A DNA stretch of 63,520 nucleotides from Nonomuraea aridisoli (GTDB lineage Bacteria > Actinomycetota > Actinomycetes > Streptosporangiales > Streptosporangiaceae), in the NCBI RefSeq assembly GCF_003236395.1, contig NZ_POUD01000017.1, positions 1 through 63,520 of the forward strand. Reading direction: 5' to 3'. Below are positions 1 to 9,440 of the stretch, piece after piece. Under the pieces are notes generated by a model. It was not told the origin of the DNA and ran no database searches. It saw only the letters and a program-made list of their open reading frames with translations. Position 1 is the stretch's first letter. Every line of letters starts with the position of its first letter. Position numbers and translations under genes: made by a program.

Positions 1-21
1 GTGGTGGGTCGAGGGGGTGGG

Positions 22-1122
22 TTAGACGTAGCGTTCGAGGATGGAGGATTCGGCGAGGCGGGAGAGGCCCTCGCGGACGCTGCGGGCGCGCGACTCGCCT
101 ACGCCGCCCACCGCCTGCAGGTCGTCGATGCTGGCCGCGAGCAGCTTCTGCAGGCTGCCGAAGTGGTTGACCAGCCGGTCGACCACCGTCGCGGGCAGCC
201 GGGGCACCTTGGCCAGCAGCCGGAAGCCGCGCGGGCTGACCGGGCTCTCCAGCTGCTCCGTGCCGTTGTGGCCCATCACGCGCGCCACCGCCGACAGGTC
301 GAGCAGCTCGCTGCCGGACAGCTGGTCGAGGTCGTGCATGGCCTCCATCAGGCGCCGCTGGCGGCGGCCTCCCGGGGCGGGCAGGTAGTCGCGCACGACC
401 AGCTCGCGCTCCGAGTCGACGCCGGCCACCAGCTCGTCGAGCTGGAGCGAGAGCAGGCGGCCGTCGGTGCCGAGCTCGACCACGTAGCCCTTGATCTCGT
501 CGGCGATGCGGCGGACCATCTCGAGGCGCTGCGCCACCGCGGCCACGTCTCGGACGGTGACCAGGTCTTCGATCTCCAGGGCCGAGAGGGTGCCGGAGAC
601 CTCGTCGAGGCGGTGTTTGTAGCGCTCGAGCGTGGCCAGCGCCTGGTTGGCCTTGGACAGGATGGCCGCCGACTCCTCCAGGACGTAGCGGATGCCGTCG
701 AGGTAGAGGGCGATGATGCGCATCGACTTGCTGATCGCGATGATCGGCAGGCCGGTCTGCAGGGCGACGCGCTGCGCGGTGCGGTGGCGGGTGCCGGACT
801 CGTCGGTAGGGATGGACGGGTCGGGAACGAGGTGGACGGCGGCACGGACGATCTTGTGGTCGTTGCTCACGACGATGGCGCCGTCCATCTTGGCGAGCTC
901 GCGCAGACGGGTGGGCGAGAATTCGACGTCGAGCTCGAAACCGCCGCTGCAGACGTCCTCGACCATGTTGTTGTAGCCGAGCACGATCAGCCCGCCGGTC
1001 TGGCCGCGCAGGATTCGTTCCAGGCCGTCGCGCAGAGGTGTGCCCGGCGCCACGGCCGCCAGGGCCTCGCGGCGTCGGTCGTCCAGACTCCTATCCACCT
1101 GACCCCCGTGTCGATCGGTCAC
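22..1122 (-). CDS. disA: DNA integrity scanning diadenylate cyclase DisA
   Basis: DisA condenses two ATP into the second messenger c-di-AMP while scanning DNA for branched structures. The 366-residue protein has the family's usual length and order: an N-terminal DAC domain with the D80-G81-A82 and R112-H113-R114-T115 catalytic motifs, a helical linker, and a C-terminal HhH DNA-binding domain ([18 protein letters not shown] near the end). The GTG start is supported by TAAGCT five bases upstream (1128-1133), as in a leaderless mRNA. An alternative GTG eight codons in follows a G-rich stretch. It lies 17 bases downstream of radA on the same strand, a neighbourhood widely conserved in actinobacteria and Firmicutes, where RadA-family proteins modulate DisA. 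Confidence 0.96.
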   Translation of the reverse strand: MTDRHGGQVDRSLDDRRREALAAVAPGTPLRDGLERILRGQTGGLIVLGYNNMVEDVCSGGFELDVEFSPTRLRELAKMDGAIVVSNDHKIVRAAVHLVPDPSIPTDESGTRHRTAQRVALQTGLPIIAISKSMRIIALYLDGIRYVLEESAAILSKANQALATLERYKHRLDEVSGTLSALEIEDLVTVRDVAAVAQRLEMVRRIADEIKGYVVELGTDGRLLSLQLDELVAGVDSERELVVRDYLPAPGGRRQRRLMEAMHDLDQLSGSELLDLSAVARVMGHNGTEQLESPVSPRGFRLLAKVPRLPATVVDRLVNHFGSLQKLLAASIDDLQAVGGVGESRARSVREGLSRLAESSILERYV

Positions 1123-1139
1123 CGCTCAGCTTAGCCGCG

Positions 1140-2546
1140 CTATGTCACGTGCGTGAGAGCGTCCCAGACGTTCTCCGCCTGGACGACCTCGAACCCGGGG
1201 GCGAACGCCACCGGCCCCACCGGCACGAGAGCGCGCTGGCCGTCGCGTCTGCGGCCCGGCTCCTCAAGGGATCCGGCGGGCACCAGGGCGCGTTTGAAAC
1301 CCAGCCGGGCGGCCTCGGTCAGCCGCCTGCGCACGTCTTTGACCGGTCGCAACTCGCCGGCCAGACCGACCTCGCCCAGGGCGACCAGGCCGGCGGGCAG
1401 CGGCTTGTCTCCGGCGGCGCTGGCGACGGCGAGCATGACCGACAGGTCGACGGCCGGGTCGGCCAGCTTGATGCCGCCGACCGTCGCGGTGAACACGTCG
1501 CAGCCGCCGAGCCGGGCGTTGAGCCGGCGCTCCAGGACGGCGAGGATCATCTGCACGCGGTAGGTGTCGAGGCCGGAGGAGGTGCGCCGGGGCTGCTGGG
1601 CCTCCGTGCGGGCCACCAGGGCCTGGACCTCGGCGGGCAGCGGGCGGGTGCCCTCGACGGTGACGGTCACGCACGTGCCGGGGACGGGCTCGCTGCGGCG
1701 GGAGACGAACAGGCCGCTCGGGTCGGTGATGCCCTCGATGCCGCGCTCGTGGAGGTCGAAGCAGCCGATCTCGTCGGTGGGGCCGAACCGGTTCTTGATC
1801 GCACGGACCATGCGCAGCCTGGAGTGGCGGTCGCCCTCGAAGTTGAGCACGACGTCGACGAGGTGCTCGAGCGTGCGGGGGCCGGCGATCGAGCCCTCCT
1901 TGGTGACGTGGCCGACGATGACCGTGGCCATGTTGCGCTCCTTGGCCAGGCGGACGAGATTGGCGGCGACCTCGCGGACCTGCGTCACCCCGCCGGGGAC
2001 GCCGGTGGTCTGGGCCGAGCCGATCGTCTGGACGGAGTCGACCACCAGCATGCGGGGCTGGACCTTCTCCACGTGGGCGACCAGGGCCGACAGCTCGGTC
2101 TCCGCGGCGAGGTAGAGGTTGTCCTGGATCGCGCCGATGCGGTCGGCCCGCAGCCGCACCTGGGCGGCCGACTCCTCGCCGGTGACGTAGAGGACGGTCG
2201 TGCGCTCGGCGATGCGGGCCGCGGCCTCCAGCAGGAGGGTGGACTTGCCGATGCCGGGCTCGCCGGCCAGCAGCACCACGGCGCCGGGCACCAGGCCGCC
2301 GCCGAGCACCCGGTCGAGCTCGGCCACGCCGGTCGTGCGTGCGGTCGCCGTCTCGGCCTTGACCTGGCCGATCGGCACGGCGGGGGCGGTGGTGGCGCCG
2401 GCCTGGACGACATTGACGCCCGCGCGGGCGCCCTCCTCGTCGACCGTGCCCCACGCCTGGCACTCCCCGCACCGGCCGACCCACTTGGTGGTGCGCCAGC
2501 CGCACTCGGCACAGCGGTATCCGGGCTTCTGGGCTGTCTTGGCCAT
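1140..2546 (-). CDS. radA: DNA repair protein RadA (Sms)
   Basis: RadA is a RecA-like, DnaB-type branch-migration ATPase that processes recombination intermediates. Domains in order: an N-terminal C4 zinc finger (C12, C15, C26, C29), a RecA core with Walker A GEPGIGKST (K101), the RadA-specific KNRFG motif near residue 250, and a C-terminal Lon-protease-like domain. I chose the ATG that gives MAKTAQKPGY, 10 codons inside the longest reading frame, because family members start just before the zinc finger; this leaves 468 residues, the normal length. No strong Shine-Dalgarno is visible. Co-directional with disA, 17 bases apart, so probably one transcript linking recombination and c-di-AMP signalling. 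Confidence 0.96.
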   Translation of the reverse strand: MAKTAQKPGYRCAECGWRTTKWVGRCGECQAWGTVDEEGARAGVNVVQAGATTAPAVPIGQVKAETATARTTGVAELDRVLGGGLVPGAVVLLAGEPGIGKSTLLLEAAARIAERTTVLYVTGEESAAQVRLRADRIGAIQDNLYLAAETELSALVAHVEKVQPRMLVVDSVQTIGSAQTTGVPGGVTQVREVAANLVRLAKERNMATVIVGHVTKEGSIAGPRTLEHLVDVVLNFEGDRHSRLRMVRAIKNRFGPTDEIGCFDLHERGIEGITDPSGLFVSRRSEPVPGTCVTVTVEGTRPLPAEVQALVARTEAQQPRRTSSGLDTYRVQMILAVLERRLNARLGGCDVFTATVGGIKLADPAVDLSVMLAVASAAGDKPLPAGLVALGEVGLAGELRPVKDVRRRLTEAARLGFKRALVPAGSLEEPGRRRDGQRALVPVGPVAFAPGFEVVQAENVWDALTHVT

Positions 2547-2587
2547 GCCGAGCAGGCTAGCGGCCGGCGCCGACAATCATCGACAGG

Positions 2588-2893
2588 TCACGCCAGGCCG
2601 AGCTCGGAAACGAGCATGCGCTTGGGCTTGGCGCCGACGATCTGCTTGACGGGCTCGCCGTTCTCGAACAGGAGCATGGTGGGCACGGCCATCACGCCGT
2701 AACGGGCCATGATCTCGGGGTTCTCGTCGGTGTTGAGCTTGCCGATCGTCAGGCCGTGCTCGGCCTCGATCTGCTCCAGCACCGGACCGACCATCTTGCA
2801 CGGCCCGCACCACTCGGCCCAGAACTCGACCAGCACCGGCTCGTCGCGCTTGAGCACCTGCTCCTCGTAGTTGTCAGTGGTCAACGTGATCAT
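2588..2893 (-). CDS. trxA: Thioredoxin
   Basis: A classical 101-residue thioredoxin that reduces protein disulfides using electrons from thioredoxin reductase. The active site WCGPC (C29, C32) and the cis-proline segment AVPTM are intact. The ATG is preceded by AAGGGGA at good spacing. That ribosome site lies in the last codons of the upstream MerR gene, only three bases separate the two genes, and they must be co-transcribed. No thioredoxin reductase gene is in the window, so this is an accessory thioredoxin under its own redox- or metal-type regulator. Confidence 0.95.
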   Translation of the reverse strand: MITLTTDNYEEQVLKRDEPVLVEFWAEWCGPCKMVGPVLEQIEAEHGLTIGKLNTDENPEIMARYGVMAVPTMLLFENGEPVKQIVGAKPKRMLVSELGLA

Positions 2894-2896
2894 GAT

Positions 2897-3265
2897 TCAT
2901 CCCCTTACGAAACACCCTGGGCAGGACTGGGCGAGCTGGGCGGCCACCTCGGCGCGGCGCGCGAGCAGCACGCGGATCTCCCGGTCGATGTCGGCGAGCT
3001 TGCGCTCGTAGACCTCGACGGACTCCGCGCACGAGCCGCCGGTGCTGTGGCCCCGGCGCAGGCAGTCGACGAACGGCCGGGTCTCCTCCAGCGTGAACCC
3101 GATGTCGAGCAGGGCCCGGATCTCGGACACCAGGCGTACGTCGTCCTCGCCGTAGTCGCGGTAGCCGTTGGGCGTACGGCGGGCGTGCAGCAGCCCGTGC
3201 TGCTCGTAGTAGCGGAGGGAGCGGGTGCTCACTCCGGTGCGTTCCGCCAGCTCACCGATGCGCAT
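2897..3265 (-). CDS. MerR family regulator with four cysteines
   Basis: A 122-residue MerR-type regulator. It has an N-terminal winged helix (MRIGELAERTGVSTRSLRYYE, residues 1-21), a dimerisation helix and a short sensor tail. Cysteines at 68, 79, 115 and 118 (the last two as CPGC) are arranged unlike SoxR's cluster motif. They suggest a metal- or thiol-sensing role (inference). It is first in an operon with thioredoxin. A dyad with half-sites TTGACAT and ATGTCAA overlaps a promoter whose spacer is longer than 17 bases, the architecture MerR proteins activate by DNA distortion. TACCGT lies six bases before the ATG, so the mRNA is probably leaderless. Confidence 0.9.
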   Translation of the reverse strand: MRIGELAERTGVSTRSLRYYEQHGLLHARRTPNGYRDYGEDDVRLVSEIRALLDIGFTLEETRPFVDCLRRGHSTGGSCAESVEVYERKLADIDREIRVLLARRAEVAAQLAQSCPGCFVRG

Positions 3266-3271
3266 GCGACC

Positions 3272-3303
3272 ACGGTAAACGTTGACATCGGCGTCAATGT
3301 CAA
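3272..3303 (-). promoter_or_regulatory. MerR-type autoregulated promoter
   Basis: On the minus strand, TTGACA (3303-3298) and TACCGT (3277-3272) are 20 bases apart, a stretched spacer. The dyad TTGACAT-N8-ATGTCAA spans 3282-3303 and covers the -35 box and spacer. This is the arrangement expected for a promoter controlled by the adjacent MerR protein. The predicted transcript starts at or next to the merR ATG at 3265. Confidence 0.6.
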
Positions 3304-3315
3304 GGGCGAATGAGC

Positions 3316-4014
3316 TCAGTAGTACCGCCAGCGCAGGACGTTGGGGTACTCCAGCTCCAGGCCCGGGGTCTCGGCGATGGCCTGTTCGGCGACCTCGGGG
3401 GCGAACTCGATGCGGAGCACCGCCTCCAGGTCGGCTCGCCGCTCGAAGGCCATGCGCAGGTCGAGCGGCCGCCGCTGCCAGCCGTGGCGCACCCAGAACG
3501 CCTCGACCTCACGGGCGGAGTACGTGGGCACGGTGCGGGAGAACCACCGGCCGAACGACCCCCGCGTGGCGTCGAGGTCGAGGACGAAGGCGGCGCCGCC
3601 GCGGCGTACGACCCTGGACAGCTCGCGCAGCCCCGGCTCGCAGCCCGGTCCGAAGAAGTACGCCCACCGGGCGACGGCCACGTCCACGGACGCGTCCGGC
3701 AGCGGCAGGTCCTGGGCCGCGGCGGCGTGCACCGTCACGTTGGCCAGCGCGGCGCAGCGGCGCCGGGCGAGCGCGGCGAGGTCGCCGTGCGGTTCGACGC
3801 CGATCACGCGCGCCGCCTCGGCCGCCAGGACGGGCAGGTGGTAGCCGGTGCCGCAGCCGATGTCGAGCACGGTGGCGCCGTCCCAGGGGCGCAGGGAACG
3901 CATGGCGGCCTCGGCCGCGCCCTCGGGGTCGACGGCGCGGTTCTCCAGCTCGTAGACCTGGGGCGTGTTCCAGATGTTCGGGCTCGGGATGGCGCCTTTG
4001 GCGATCCGTGACAT
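3316..4014 (-). CDS. Class I SAM-dependent methyltransferase
   Basis: A 232-residue Rossmann-fold methyltransferase of the UbiE/Methyltransf_11 kind. The SAM-binding motif I is VLDIGCGTG (about residues 49-57), followed by an acidic loop (VIGVEPHG) and a motif II region (DLPLPDASVDVAVARWAYFF). The substrate cannot be read from the sequence. The ATG at 4014 has TACGGT seven bases upstream and no clear ribosome site, so the mRNA is probably leaderless. It is convergent to nothing and sits downstream of the merR promoter on the same strand, but has its own promoter. Confidence 0.85.
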   Translation of the reverse strand: MSRIAKGAIPSPNIWNTPQVYELENRAVDPEGAAEAAMRSLRPWDGATVLDIGCGTGYHLPVLAAEAARVIGVEPHGDLAALARRRCAALANVTVHAAAAQDLPLPDASVDVAVARWAYFFGPGCEPGLRELSRVVRRGGAAFVLDLDATRGSFGRWFSRTVPTYSAREVEAFWVRHGWQRRPLDLRMAFERRADLEAVLRIEFAPEVAEQAIAETPGLELEYPNVLRWRYY

Positions 4015-4114
4015 GACACCAACCGTATGGGGCGCGACTCACCGGAGGAGCCGTGTGAGCGGCTCGACAAGGGCCTGGCGCACCAGAGCGGCTTCTCCGG
4101 CTTAGGCTGGCAAG

Positions 4115-4924
4115 GTGGCTGATGTCATCCGCGTGCCCAATGCGAAGATCGCATTGTCCACCGCCTCGGTATATCCGGAACGCACTCCCGACGCGTTCGA
4201 GCTGGCCGCGCGCCTGGGTTACGACGGCGTCGAGATCATGGTCGGCGCCGACCCGGTGAGCCAGGACATCGACGTGATCGAGCGGCTCTCCGACCACTAC
4301 CACGTGCCCGTGCTCGCTATCCACGCGCCCTGCCTGCTGGTCACCCAGCGTGTGTGGGGGCGCGACCCGTGGGCCAAGCTGGTCAAGGCGCGCAAGGCCG
4401 CCGAACGCCTCGGCGCGCAGACGGTCGTGGTGCACCCGCCGTTCCGCTGGCAGCGTGACTACGCCCGCGACTTCGAGACCGGCCTGGCGAGGATGCGCGA
4501 CGAGACGGACGTCACGTTCGCGGTGGAGAACATGTTCCCGCTGCGTGCGAGGGGCAACGACGTGGTGCCGTACTCGCCCGACTGGAACCCGATCGACTAC
4601 GACTTCCCCCAGGTCACGCTCGACCTGTCGCACACCGCGGTGTCCGGCTCCGACGCGATGGAGATGGCCGGCAAGCTCGGCGACCGGCTGGCCCACGTGC
4701 ACCTGGCCGACGGTCTCGGCGTGACCAACAAGGACGAGCACCTGGTGCCCGGCCGGGGCAACCAGCCGTGCGCGCAGCTGCTGGAGCGCCTGGCCACCAC
4801 CGGCTACTCCGGCCTGGTCGTCCTCGAGGTCAACACGCGCAAGGCGACGAGCCGCACCGAGCGGGTCGACGACCTGGCGGAGGGGCTGGCCTTCGCCCGG
4901 CTCCATCTGGCGGCCTCCCGGTGA
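4115..4924 (+). CDS. Sugar phosphate isomerase/epimerase-like TIM barrel protein
   Basis: A 269-residue member of the xylose isomerase-like TIM-barrel family (AP endonuclease 2 fold). Seen: an initial beta strand with [29 protein letters not shown], a metal-site histidine in VVVHPPFRW, the glutamate in FAVENMF, and the DLSHTAV and HVHLADG segments that carry conserved metal ligands. The exact substrate is unknown. The GTG start lies six bases after TAGGCT, the leaderless pattern. Its stop overlaps the GTG of the next methyltransferase, so the three genes from here to the TetR gene are translationally coupled. Confidence 0.85.
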   Translation: MADVIRVPNAKIALSTASVYPERTPDAFELAARLGYDGVEIMVGADPVSQDIDVIERLSDHYHVPVLAIHAPCLLVTQRVWGRDPWAKLVKARKAAERLGAQTVVVHPPFRWQRDYARDFETGLARMRDETDVTFAVENMFPLRARGNDVVPYSPDWNPIDYDFPQVTLDLSHTAVSGSDAMEMAGKLGDRLAHVHLADGLGVTNKDEHLVPGRGNQPCAQLLERLATTGYSGLVVLEVNTRKATSRTERVDDLAEGLAFARLHLAASR

Positions 4925-5691
4925 GCGCTGGGCCGCTCCAAGAGCTCGGCAGAGTGTTCGACCGGGTGGCCGACGCGTACGACGCGGGCCGCCCCTGCTA
5001 TCCCGACGAGCTCTACCGCGCGCTGGGCGAGGTGTCCGGCGTCAAGCTCGCCGGCGCCACGGCGGTCGACGTGGGGGCGGGCACGGGCATCATGACGCGC
5101 GGGCTGCGGGCCCGCGGCTCCCAGGTGATCGCGGTCGATCCGGGCGCCGCGATGCTGACCCGCCTGGTGTCCAGGATCGACGAGTACGGCGCGCCGGTCG
5201 CCGCGGTGCGGGCCGACGGCAACGCGCTGCCGCTGGCCGACGGCGTGGCCGACCTGGTGACGTACGCGCAGTCGTGGCACTGGCTCGACCCGGTGGCCTC
5301 GATCGCCGAGGCCCGGCGGGTGCTGCGGCCCGGCGGCGTGATCGCGGGCTGCTGGAACTTCCACCACGCGGCGCAGGCCGACTGGCTGGCGGCCTACGAG
5401 GTCCGGCTGGCCGAGGCCGTGCCGTCCTACAACGGGCCGGCTCTCGAGGAGTGGTCGGCGCCGCCGATCGCGGCGGCGTTCGAGGTGGTCGAGGAGCGCT
5501 GGATCCCGTGGACCAGGCTGGTCGGCATCGAGGAATTCCTGCTCGGGCTCCGTTCCCACTCCTACATGGCGGCGCTGTCGCCGGAGCGGGCCGACGAGCT
5601 GGTCGAACGGCAGCGGGCGGAGCTGCGCGGCGCGTTCCCCGAGGGCGTGTTGTCGGTCCCGATGCGGGTCTACCTGGCGGTGGGCCGGTGA
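4921..5691 (+). CDS. Class I SAM-dependent methyltransferase
   Basis: A 256-residue methyltransferase starting at a GTG that overlaps the previous stop (GTGA). It has the short N-terminal helix [16 protein letters not shown] typical of this subfamily (Methyltransf_11, TAM-like), SAM motif [10 protein letters not shown], an acidic loop (VIAVDPG), and the motif [25 protein letters not shown]. The QSWHW element is common in trans-aconitate methyltransferase-like proteins, but the substrate is not known. It is coupled to the isomerase-like gene upstream and to the TetR gene downstream. Confidence 0.88.
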   Translation: MSAGPLQELGRVFDRVADAYDAGRPCYPDELYRALGEVSGVKLAGATAVDVGAGTGIMTRGLRARGSQVIAVDPGAAMLTRLVSRIDEYGAPVAAVRADGNALPLADGVADLVTYAQSWHWLDPVASIAEARRVLRPGGVIAGCWNFHHAAQADWLAAYEVRLAEAVPSYNGPALEEWSAPPIAAAFEVVEERWIPWTRLVGIEEFLLGLRSHSYMAALSPERADELVERQRAELRGAFPEGVLSVPMRVYLAVGR

Positions 5692-6275
5692 GCAAGCCGG
5701 CCAGGCGGCGTCCCGGGCGCAGGCCCGGCTCGGCCGACACGCGCGGGGAGATCCTCGCGGCGGCCCGCAGGGTGTTCGCGGAGAAGGGCTTCGACAAGGC
5801 GACCGTCCGTGGCATCGCCAAGGAGGCCGAGGTCGATCCGGCGCTCGTGCACCACTATTTCGACACCAAGGCGGGCATGTTCGCCGCGGCCATGCAGCTG
5901 CCGATCACGCCCGACGACGTCATCCCGCTGGTGGTGGAGGGCCCCCGTGAGGAGCTCGGGGAGCGGCTCGTACGCTTTCTCCTAGGGGTCACGGCCGCGC
6001 CGGAGACGCGCGAGCCGCTGGTGGCGCTGATCCGCTCGGCCATGACCAACGAGCCGGCCGCCGCGATGTTCCGCGAGTTCATCACGAACGCCGTGCTCTT
6101 CCAGGTGGCCGACCGGCTGGGGGTGCCGCACCTGCGGATCGAGGCGGCGTTCGGGCAGATGCTCGGCGTCATCCTGGCGCGTTACGTGCTCGAGCTCGAG
6201 CCGATAGCGGGGGCGAGCGAGGACGAGCTCGTCGAGCTGCTGGGGCCGACGATCCAGAGGTACTTCACCGTCTAG
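5688..6275 (+). CDS. TetR family transcriptional regulator
   Basis: A 195-residue TetR repressor beginning at a GTG that overlaps the preceding stop by four bases (GTGA). An arginine-rich N-terminus precedes the helix-turn-helix (TRGEILAAARRVFAEKGFDKATVRGIAKEAEVDPALVHHYF, about residues 18-58). The C-terminal ligand domain resembles the TetR_C_17 type found in many actinomycetes. As the third gene of a coupled set it may control its own operon; no clear operator is visible at 4050-4115. Confidence 0.9.
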   Translation: MSKPARRRPGRRPGSADTRGEILAAARRVFAEKGFDKATVRGIAKEAEVDPALVHHYFDTKAGMFAAAMQLPITPDDVIPLVVEGPREELGERLVRFLLGVTAAPETREPLVALIRSAMTNEPAAAMFREFITNAVLFQVADRLGVPHLRIEAAFGQMLGVILARYVLELEPIAGASEDELVELLGPTIQRYFTV

Positions 6276-6391
6276 AGCATTGTTCTACACAGGCCGGTGA
6301 CCTTAGGGTATGTCACGGACCCCGGTAATGTTACCCACGGGTAGGATTTTCGGGGAGGCTGGACAGCCAACGTCGTCTGTGGGAGGACCCC

Positions 6392-8497
6392 GTGCTCTGG
6401 GTAGCGATCATCGGGCTGGTCATGACCGTCGTGGCGGTCGCCTTGGCCGGCCGCAGGGCGTTGTTCCTGTACAAGCTCGCGACCGTGGGGCCGCCTGCGC
6501 CGGAACGCGTCGAATACGCCAGGACCCACGTGGGTGACGAGGTCAAGGCGCAGCTCGTCGAGGTGTTCGGGCAGAAGAAGCTGCTGAAGTGGACACCATC
6601 CGGCGTAGCGCACTTTTTCGTCATGTGGGCGTTCTTCATCCTGCTGACCGTCTACATCGAGGCGTACGGCGCGATCATCCAGGGTGCGATCACCGGCAGG
6701 CCGAACTTCCACATCCCGCTCATCGGGCAGTGGGGCGTGCTCGGGTTCCTGCAGGACTTCATCGCGGTCGCGTGTCTCGCCGGCCTGGTCGCCTTCGCGA
6801 TCATCCGGGTCAAGAACTCTCCCAAGACGCTCGGCCGCGACTCGCGCTTCTCCGGCTCGCACCTGGGCGGCGCGTGGCTCGTCCTGTTCATGATCTTCAA
6901 CATCATCTGGACGCTCTTCCTCGCCCGCGGCGCCGCCGCCGCGAACGGGAACCTCCCCTACAGCTCGGGCGCGTTCGTCTCGCTCGGGCTCGGCGAGGTG
7001 CTGCCGCAGAGCCACCTGCTGGAGGAGATCGCGCTGCTGCTGCACATCGGCTTCATGCTGGTGTTCCTGGTCATCGTGGTGAACTCCAAGCACCTGCACA
7101 TCTTCACCGCGCCGCTCAACGTGCTCTTCTCCCGCCGCCCCGACGGCCTCGGCGGCGCGCCCGAGATGCGCGTGGCCGGCAAGCCGGTCGACTTCGAGGA
7201 CGAGGACCTCGACCCCGAGAAGCTCGGCCGCGGCACCATCGCCGACACCACGTGGAAGGGCTTCCTCGACTTCTACTCCTGCACGGAGTGCGGCCGCTGC
7301 CAGTCGCAGTGTCCGGCCTGGAACACCGACAAGCCGCTGTCGCCGAAGATGCTCATCCTCGACCAGCGCGACCACGCCTTCAAGGTGGCCCCGTACCTGC
7401 TGGCCGCCCAGCAGGGCGTCGAGCACAAGGACACCGACGTGCTCGCGCTGCTGGAGAAGCCGCTGGTCGGCGAGGAGGGCGTGATCCACCCCGACGTGCT
7501 CTGGTCGTGCACGAACTGCGGCGCCTGCGTCGAGCAGTGCCCGGTGGACATCGAGCACATCGACCACATCCTCGACATGCGCCGCTACCAGGTGATGGTG
7601 GAGTCGTCGTTCCCGTCCGAGGCGGGGGTGATGGTGAAGAACCTGGAGAACAAGGGCAACCCGTGGGGCATGTCCGAGATGAAGCGGGCCGACTGGATCG
7701 AGGAGCTCGACTTCGAGGTCGAGATCGTCGAGGACAAGATGCCCGAGGGCACCGAATACCTCTTCTGGGTCGGCTGCGCGGGCGCGCTCGAAGACCGCGC
7801 CAAGAAGACCACCAAGGCCGTCGCCGAGCTGCTGCACATCGCGGGCGTGAAGTTCGCGGTGCTCGGCCCGATGGAGGCATGCTCCGGTGACCCGGCGCGC
7901 CGGCTCGGCATGGAGTACCTGTTCAACATGCTGGCCCAGCAGAACATCGAGACGCTCAACGAGGCCGGCGTCAAGAAGATCGTCGCCACCTGCCCCCACT
8001 GCTTCAACACGCTGGCCAACGAGTATCCGCAGCTCGGCGGCGCCTACGAGGTCGTGCACCACACGCAGCTGCTGTCGAAGCTCGTGGACGAGGGCCTGCT
8101 CACCCCGGTCACGCCGATCGAGGAGAAGATCACCTACCACGACCCGTGCTTCCTCGGCCGCCACAACAAGGTCTACTCCCAGCCCCGCGACATCATGTCG
8201 AAGGTGCCCGGCGTGCAGACCCAGGAGATGCACCGCCACAAGGACCGCGGCTTCTGCTGCGGCGCCGGCGGCGCGCGCATGTGGATGGAGGAGCGCATCG
8301 GCAAGCGCATCAACACCGAGCGGGTCGACGAGGCGCTGACGACGAATCCCGACACGGTTTCCACCGCCTGCCCGTTCTGCATGGTGATGCTCGGCGACGC
8401 GATCAACGAGAAGAAGAACAACGGTGAGGCCAAGGAATCGCTCGAAGTCGTGGACGTGGCACAGCTCTTGATCAAATCGGTCAAGGGCGCTTCCTGA
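6392..8497 (+). CDS. Membrane (Fe-S)-binding oxidoreductase with heterodisulfide reductase-like domains
   Basis: A 701-residue membrane protein related to mycobacterial iron-sulfur-binding reductases such as Rv0338c (from memory). An N-terminal HdrE/NarI-like region has about six transmembrane helices (residues 1-235). Two 4Fe-4S motifs follow (CTECGRCQSQCP and CTNCGACVEQCP, about 295-390). The C-terminus carries two CCG domains of the HdrD/GlpC type (GCAGALEDR, CPHCFNTL, CCGAGGARMW, CPFCMVM). It probably moves electrons between menaquinone and a soluble thiol or flavoprotein partner; the partner is not in the window. The GTG start has GGGAGGA eleven bases upstream. A strong terminator follows directly. 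Confidence 0.9.
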   Translation: MLWVAIIGLVMTVVAVALAGRRALFLYKLATVGPPAPERVEYARTHVGDEVKAQLVEVFGQKKLLKWTPSGVAHFFVMWAFFILLTVYIEAYGAIIQGAITGRPNFHIPLIGQWGVLGFLQDFIAVACLAGLVAFAIIRVKNSPKTLGRDSRFSGSHLGGAWLVLFMIFNIIWTLFLARGAAAANGNLPYSSGAFVSLGLGEVLPQSHLLEEIALLLHIGFMLVFLVIVVNSKHLHIFTAPLNVLFSRRPDGLGGAPEMRVAGKPVDFEDEDLDPEKLGRGTIADTTWKGFLDFYSCTECGRCQSQCPAWNTDKPLSPKMLILDQRDHAFKVAPYLLAAQQGVEHKDTDVLALLEKPLVGEEGVIHPDVLWSCTNCGACVEQCPVDIEHIDHILDMRRYQVMVESSFPSEAGVMVKNLENKGNPWGMSEMKRADWIEELDFEVEIVEDKMPEGTEYLFWVGCAGALEDRAKKTTKAVAELLHIAGVKFAVLGPMEACSGDPARRLGMEYLFNMLAQQNIETLNEAGVKKIVATCPHCFNTLANEYPQLGGAYEVVHHTQLLSKLVDEGLLTPVTPIEEKITYHDPCFLGRHNKVYSQPRDIMSKVPGVQTQEMHRHKDRGFCCGAGGARMWMEERIGKRINTERVDEALTTNPDTVSTACPFCMVMLGDAINEKKNNGEAKESLEVVDVAQLLIKSVKGAS

Positions 8498-8509
8498 CCG
8501 ATGTTCGTC

Positions 8510-8540
8510 AAACTCCTCCACCCGCGTGGTGGAGGAGTTT
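8510..8540 (+). terminator. Rho-independent terminator
   Basis: A perfect 13-bp stem (AAACTCCTCCACC with GGTGGAGGAGTTT) closed by a five-base loop, 12 bases after the stop of the Fe-S oxidoreductase. It isolates that gene from the glycosyltransferase pair downstream. Confidence 0.85.
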
Positions 8541-8642
8541 CCCATGTCAACAGGCGTGATCAGAAGAAACCCGGCATCCACATAACGGGAAAATCACGGT
8601 AACCTCAACGTCGCATAGCCTTATTCGACGGGGAGGGGGCTC

Positions 8643-9440
8643 GTGATGGGCGTCGTCGTCACGGACGCCGAAGTCACACTGGCCGACGTCCTCTCCTTGC
8701 GACTCGCCATCGACCAGCCACTCGAAGACGGCACCGAGCTGGTGCTCCGGCACCGCACCACGGGGGTGGAACGCGACGTGCGGATCGGCACCTCCGGCGC
8801 GCGGGCGCGCGAGGCCACCCTCGCGGTCTCGCTGGCGCCGCTGCGGCTGACCGCCGGGCGCTGGGACGCCTACCTGCGCAGCGGTGACACGCGCAGCCGG
8901 CTGCGCAGCGTCGATCCGGGTTTCTCGCTCGACCATCTCGACGCGTACGCGCTGTGCAAGCGCACCCTCGCCTACCGCTCCTACCGCACCCGCAACGGGT
9001 ACCTGGCGCTGAAGATCTCCGACGCCGAGCCGGTCGCCGACGTGCGCGCCATCTGGTTCCGCGAGGGCCGCTTCGAGGTGACGGGCCTGCTGGCCTACAC
9101 GGGGCTGGAGGACGACGACTCCCGCCACGAGGCCGTGCTCACCCTCGACCGGCGGCCGACGAGCTCCCGGGTGTCGGCCACGGCCACCGTGCAGGGCGTG
9201 CGCTTCCACGCGGCCGTGTCGCTGGTGGACGTGCTGGCCGCCGATCCCGAGGAGTCCGGCATGTGGGAGCCCGCGCTGGAGGTCGAGGGGGTGCCCACAC
9301 CGCTGCCGCTGGGCGCGCGGCTCGACGACGTCGACGGCAAACGGCGCCGGCTGCACTATCCGTCGGCGCGGGTCGACGGCGTGCTGATCAGGCCCTGCTA
9401 CACCGCCGACGACGAGCTGCGCATCGAGGTGGGGGGATGA
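8643..9440 (+). CDS. Unknown protein coupled to a glycosyltransferase
   Basis: A 265-residue protein without a signal peptide or recognised domain. Composition and spacing suggest alternating beta strands in two similar halves (roughly 10-85 and 115-255), as in polysaccharide-synthesis accessory modules. It starts at GTG (or the adjacent ATG) after a strong GGGAGGGGG site and ends in an ATGA overlap with the glycosyltransferase gene, so the two products are probably made in fixed ratio and act together. A comparable pairing of a glycosyltransferase with a beta-rich unknown protein recurs at 55930-58142. Function not assigned. Confidence 0.8.
   Translation: MMGVVVTDAEVTLADVLSLRLAIDQPLEDGTELVLRHRTTGVERDVRIGTSGARAREATLAVSLAPLRLTAGRWDAYLRSGDTRSRLRSVDPGFSLDHLDAYALCKRTLAYRSYRTRNGYLALKISDAEPVADVRAIWFREGRFEVTGLLAYTGLEDDDSRHEAVLTLDRRPTSSRVSATATVQGVRFHAAVSLVDVLAADPEESGMWEPALEVEGVPTPLPLGARLDDVDGKRRRLHYPSARVDGVLIRPCYTADDELRIEVGG

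Noticed and set aside
6272..8581. A 769-codon minus-strand frame opposite the Fe-S oxidoreductase gene
   Set aside because: A GC-rich shadow: its translation is dominated by H, R, G and L with no domains, while the plus strand encodes a protein with clear cluster motifs.
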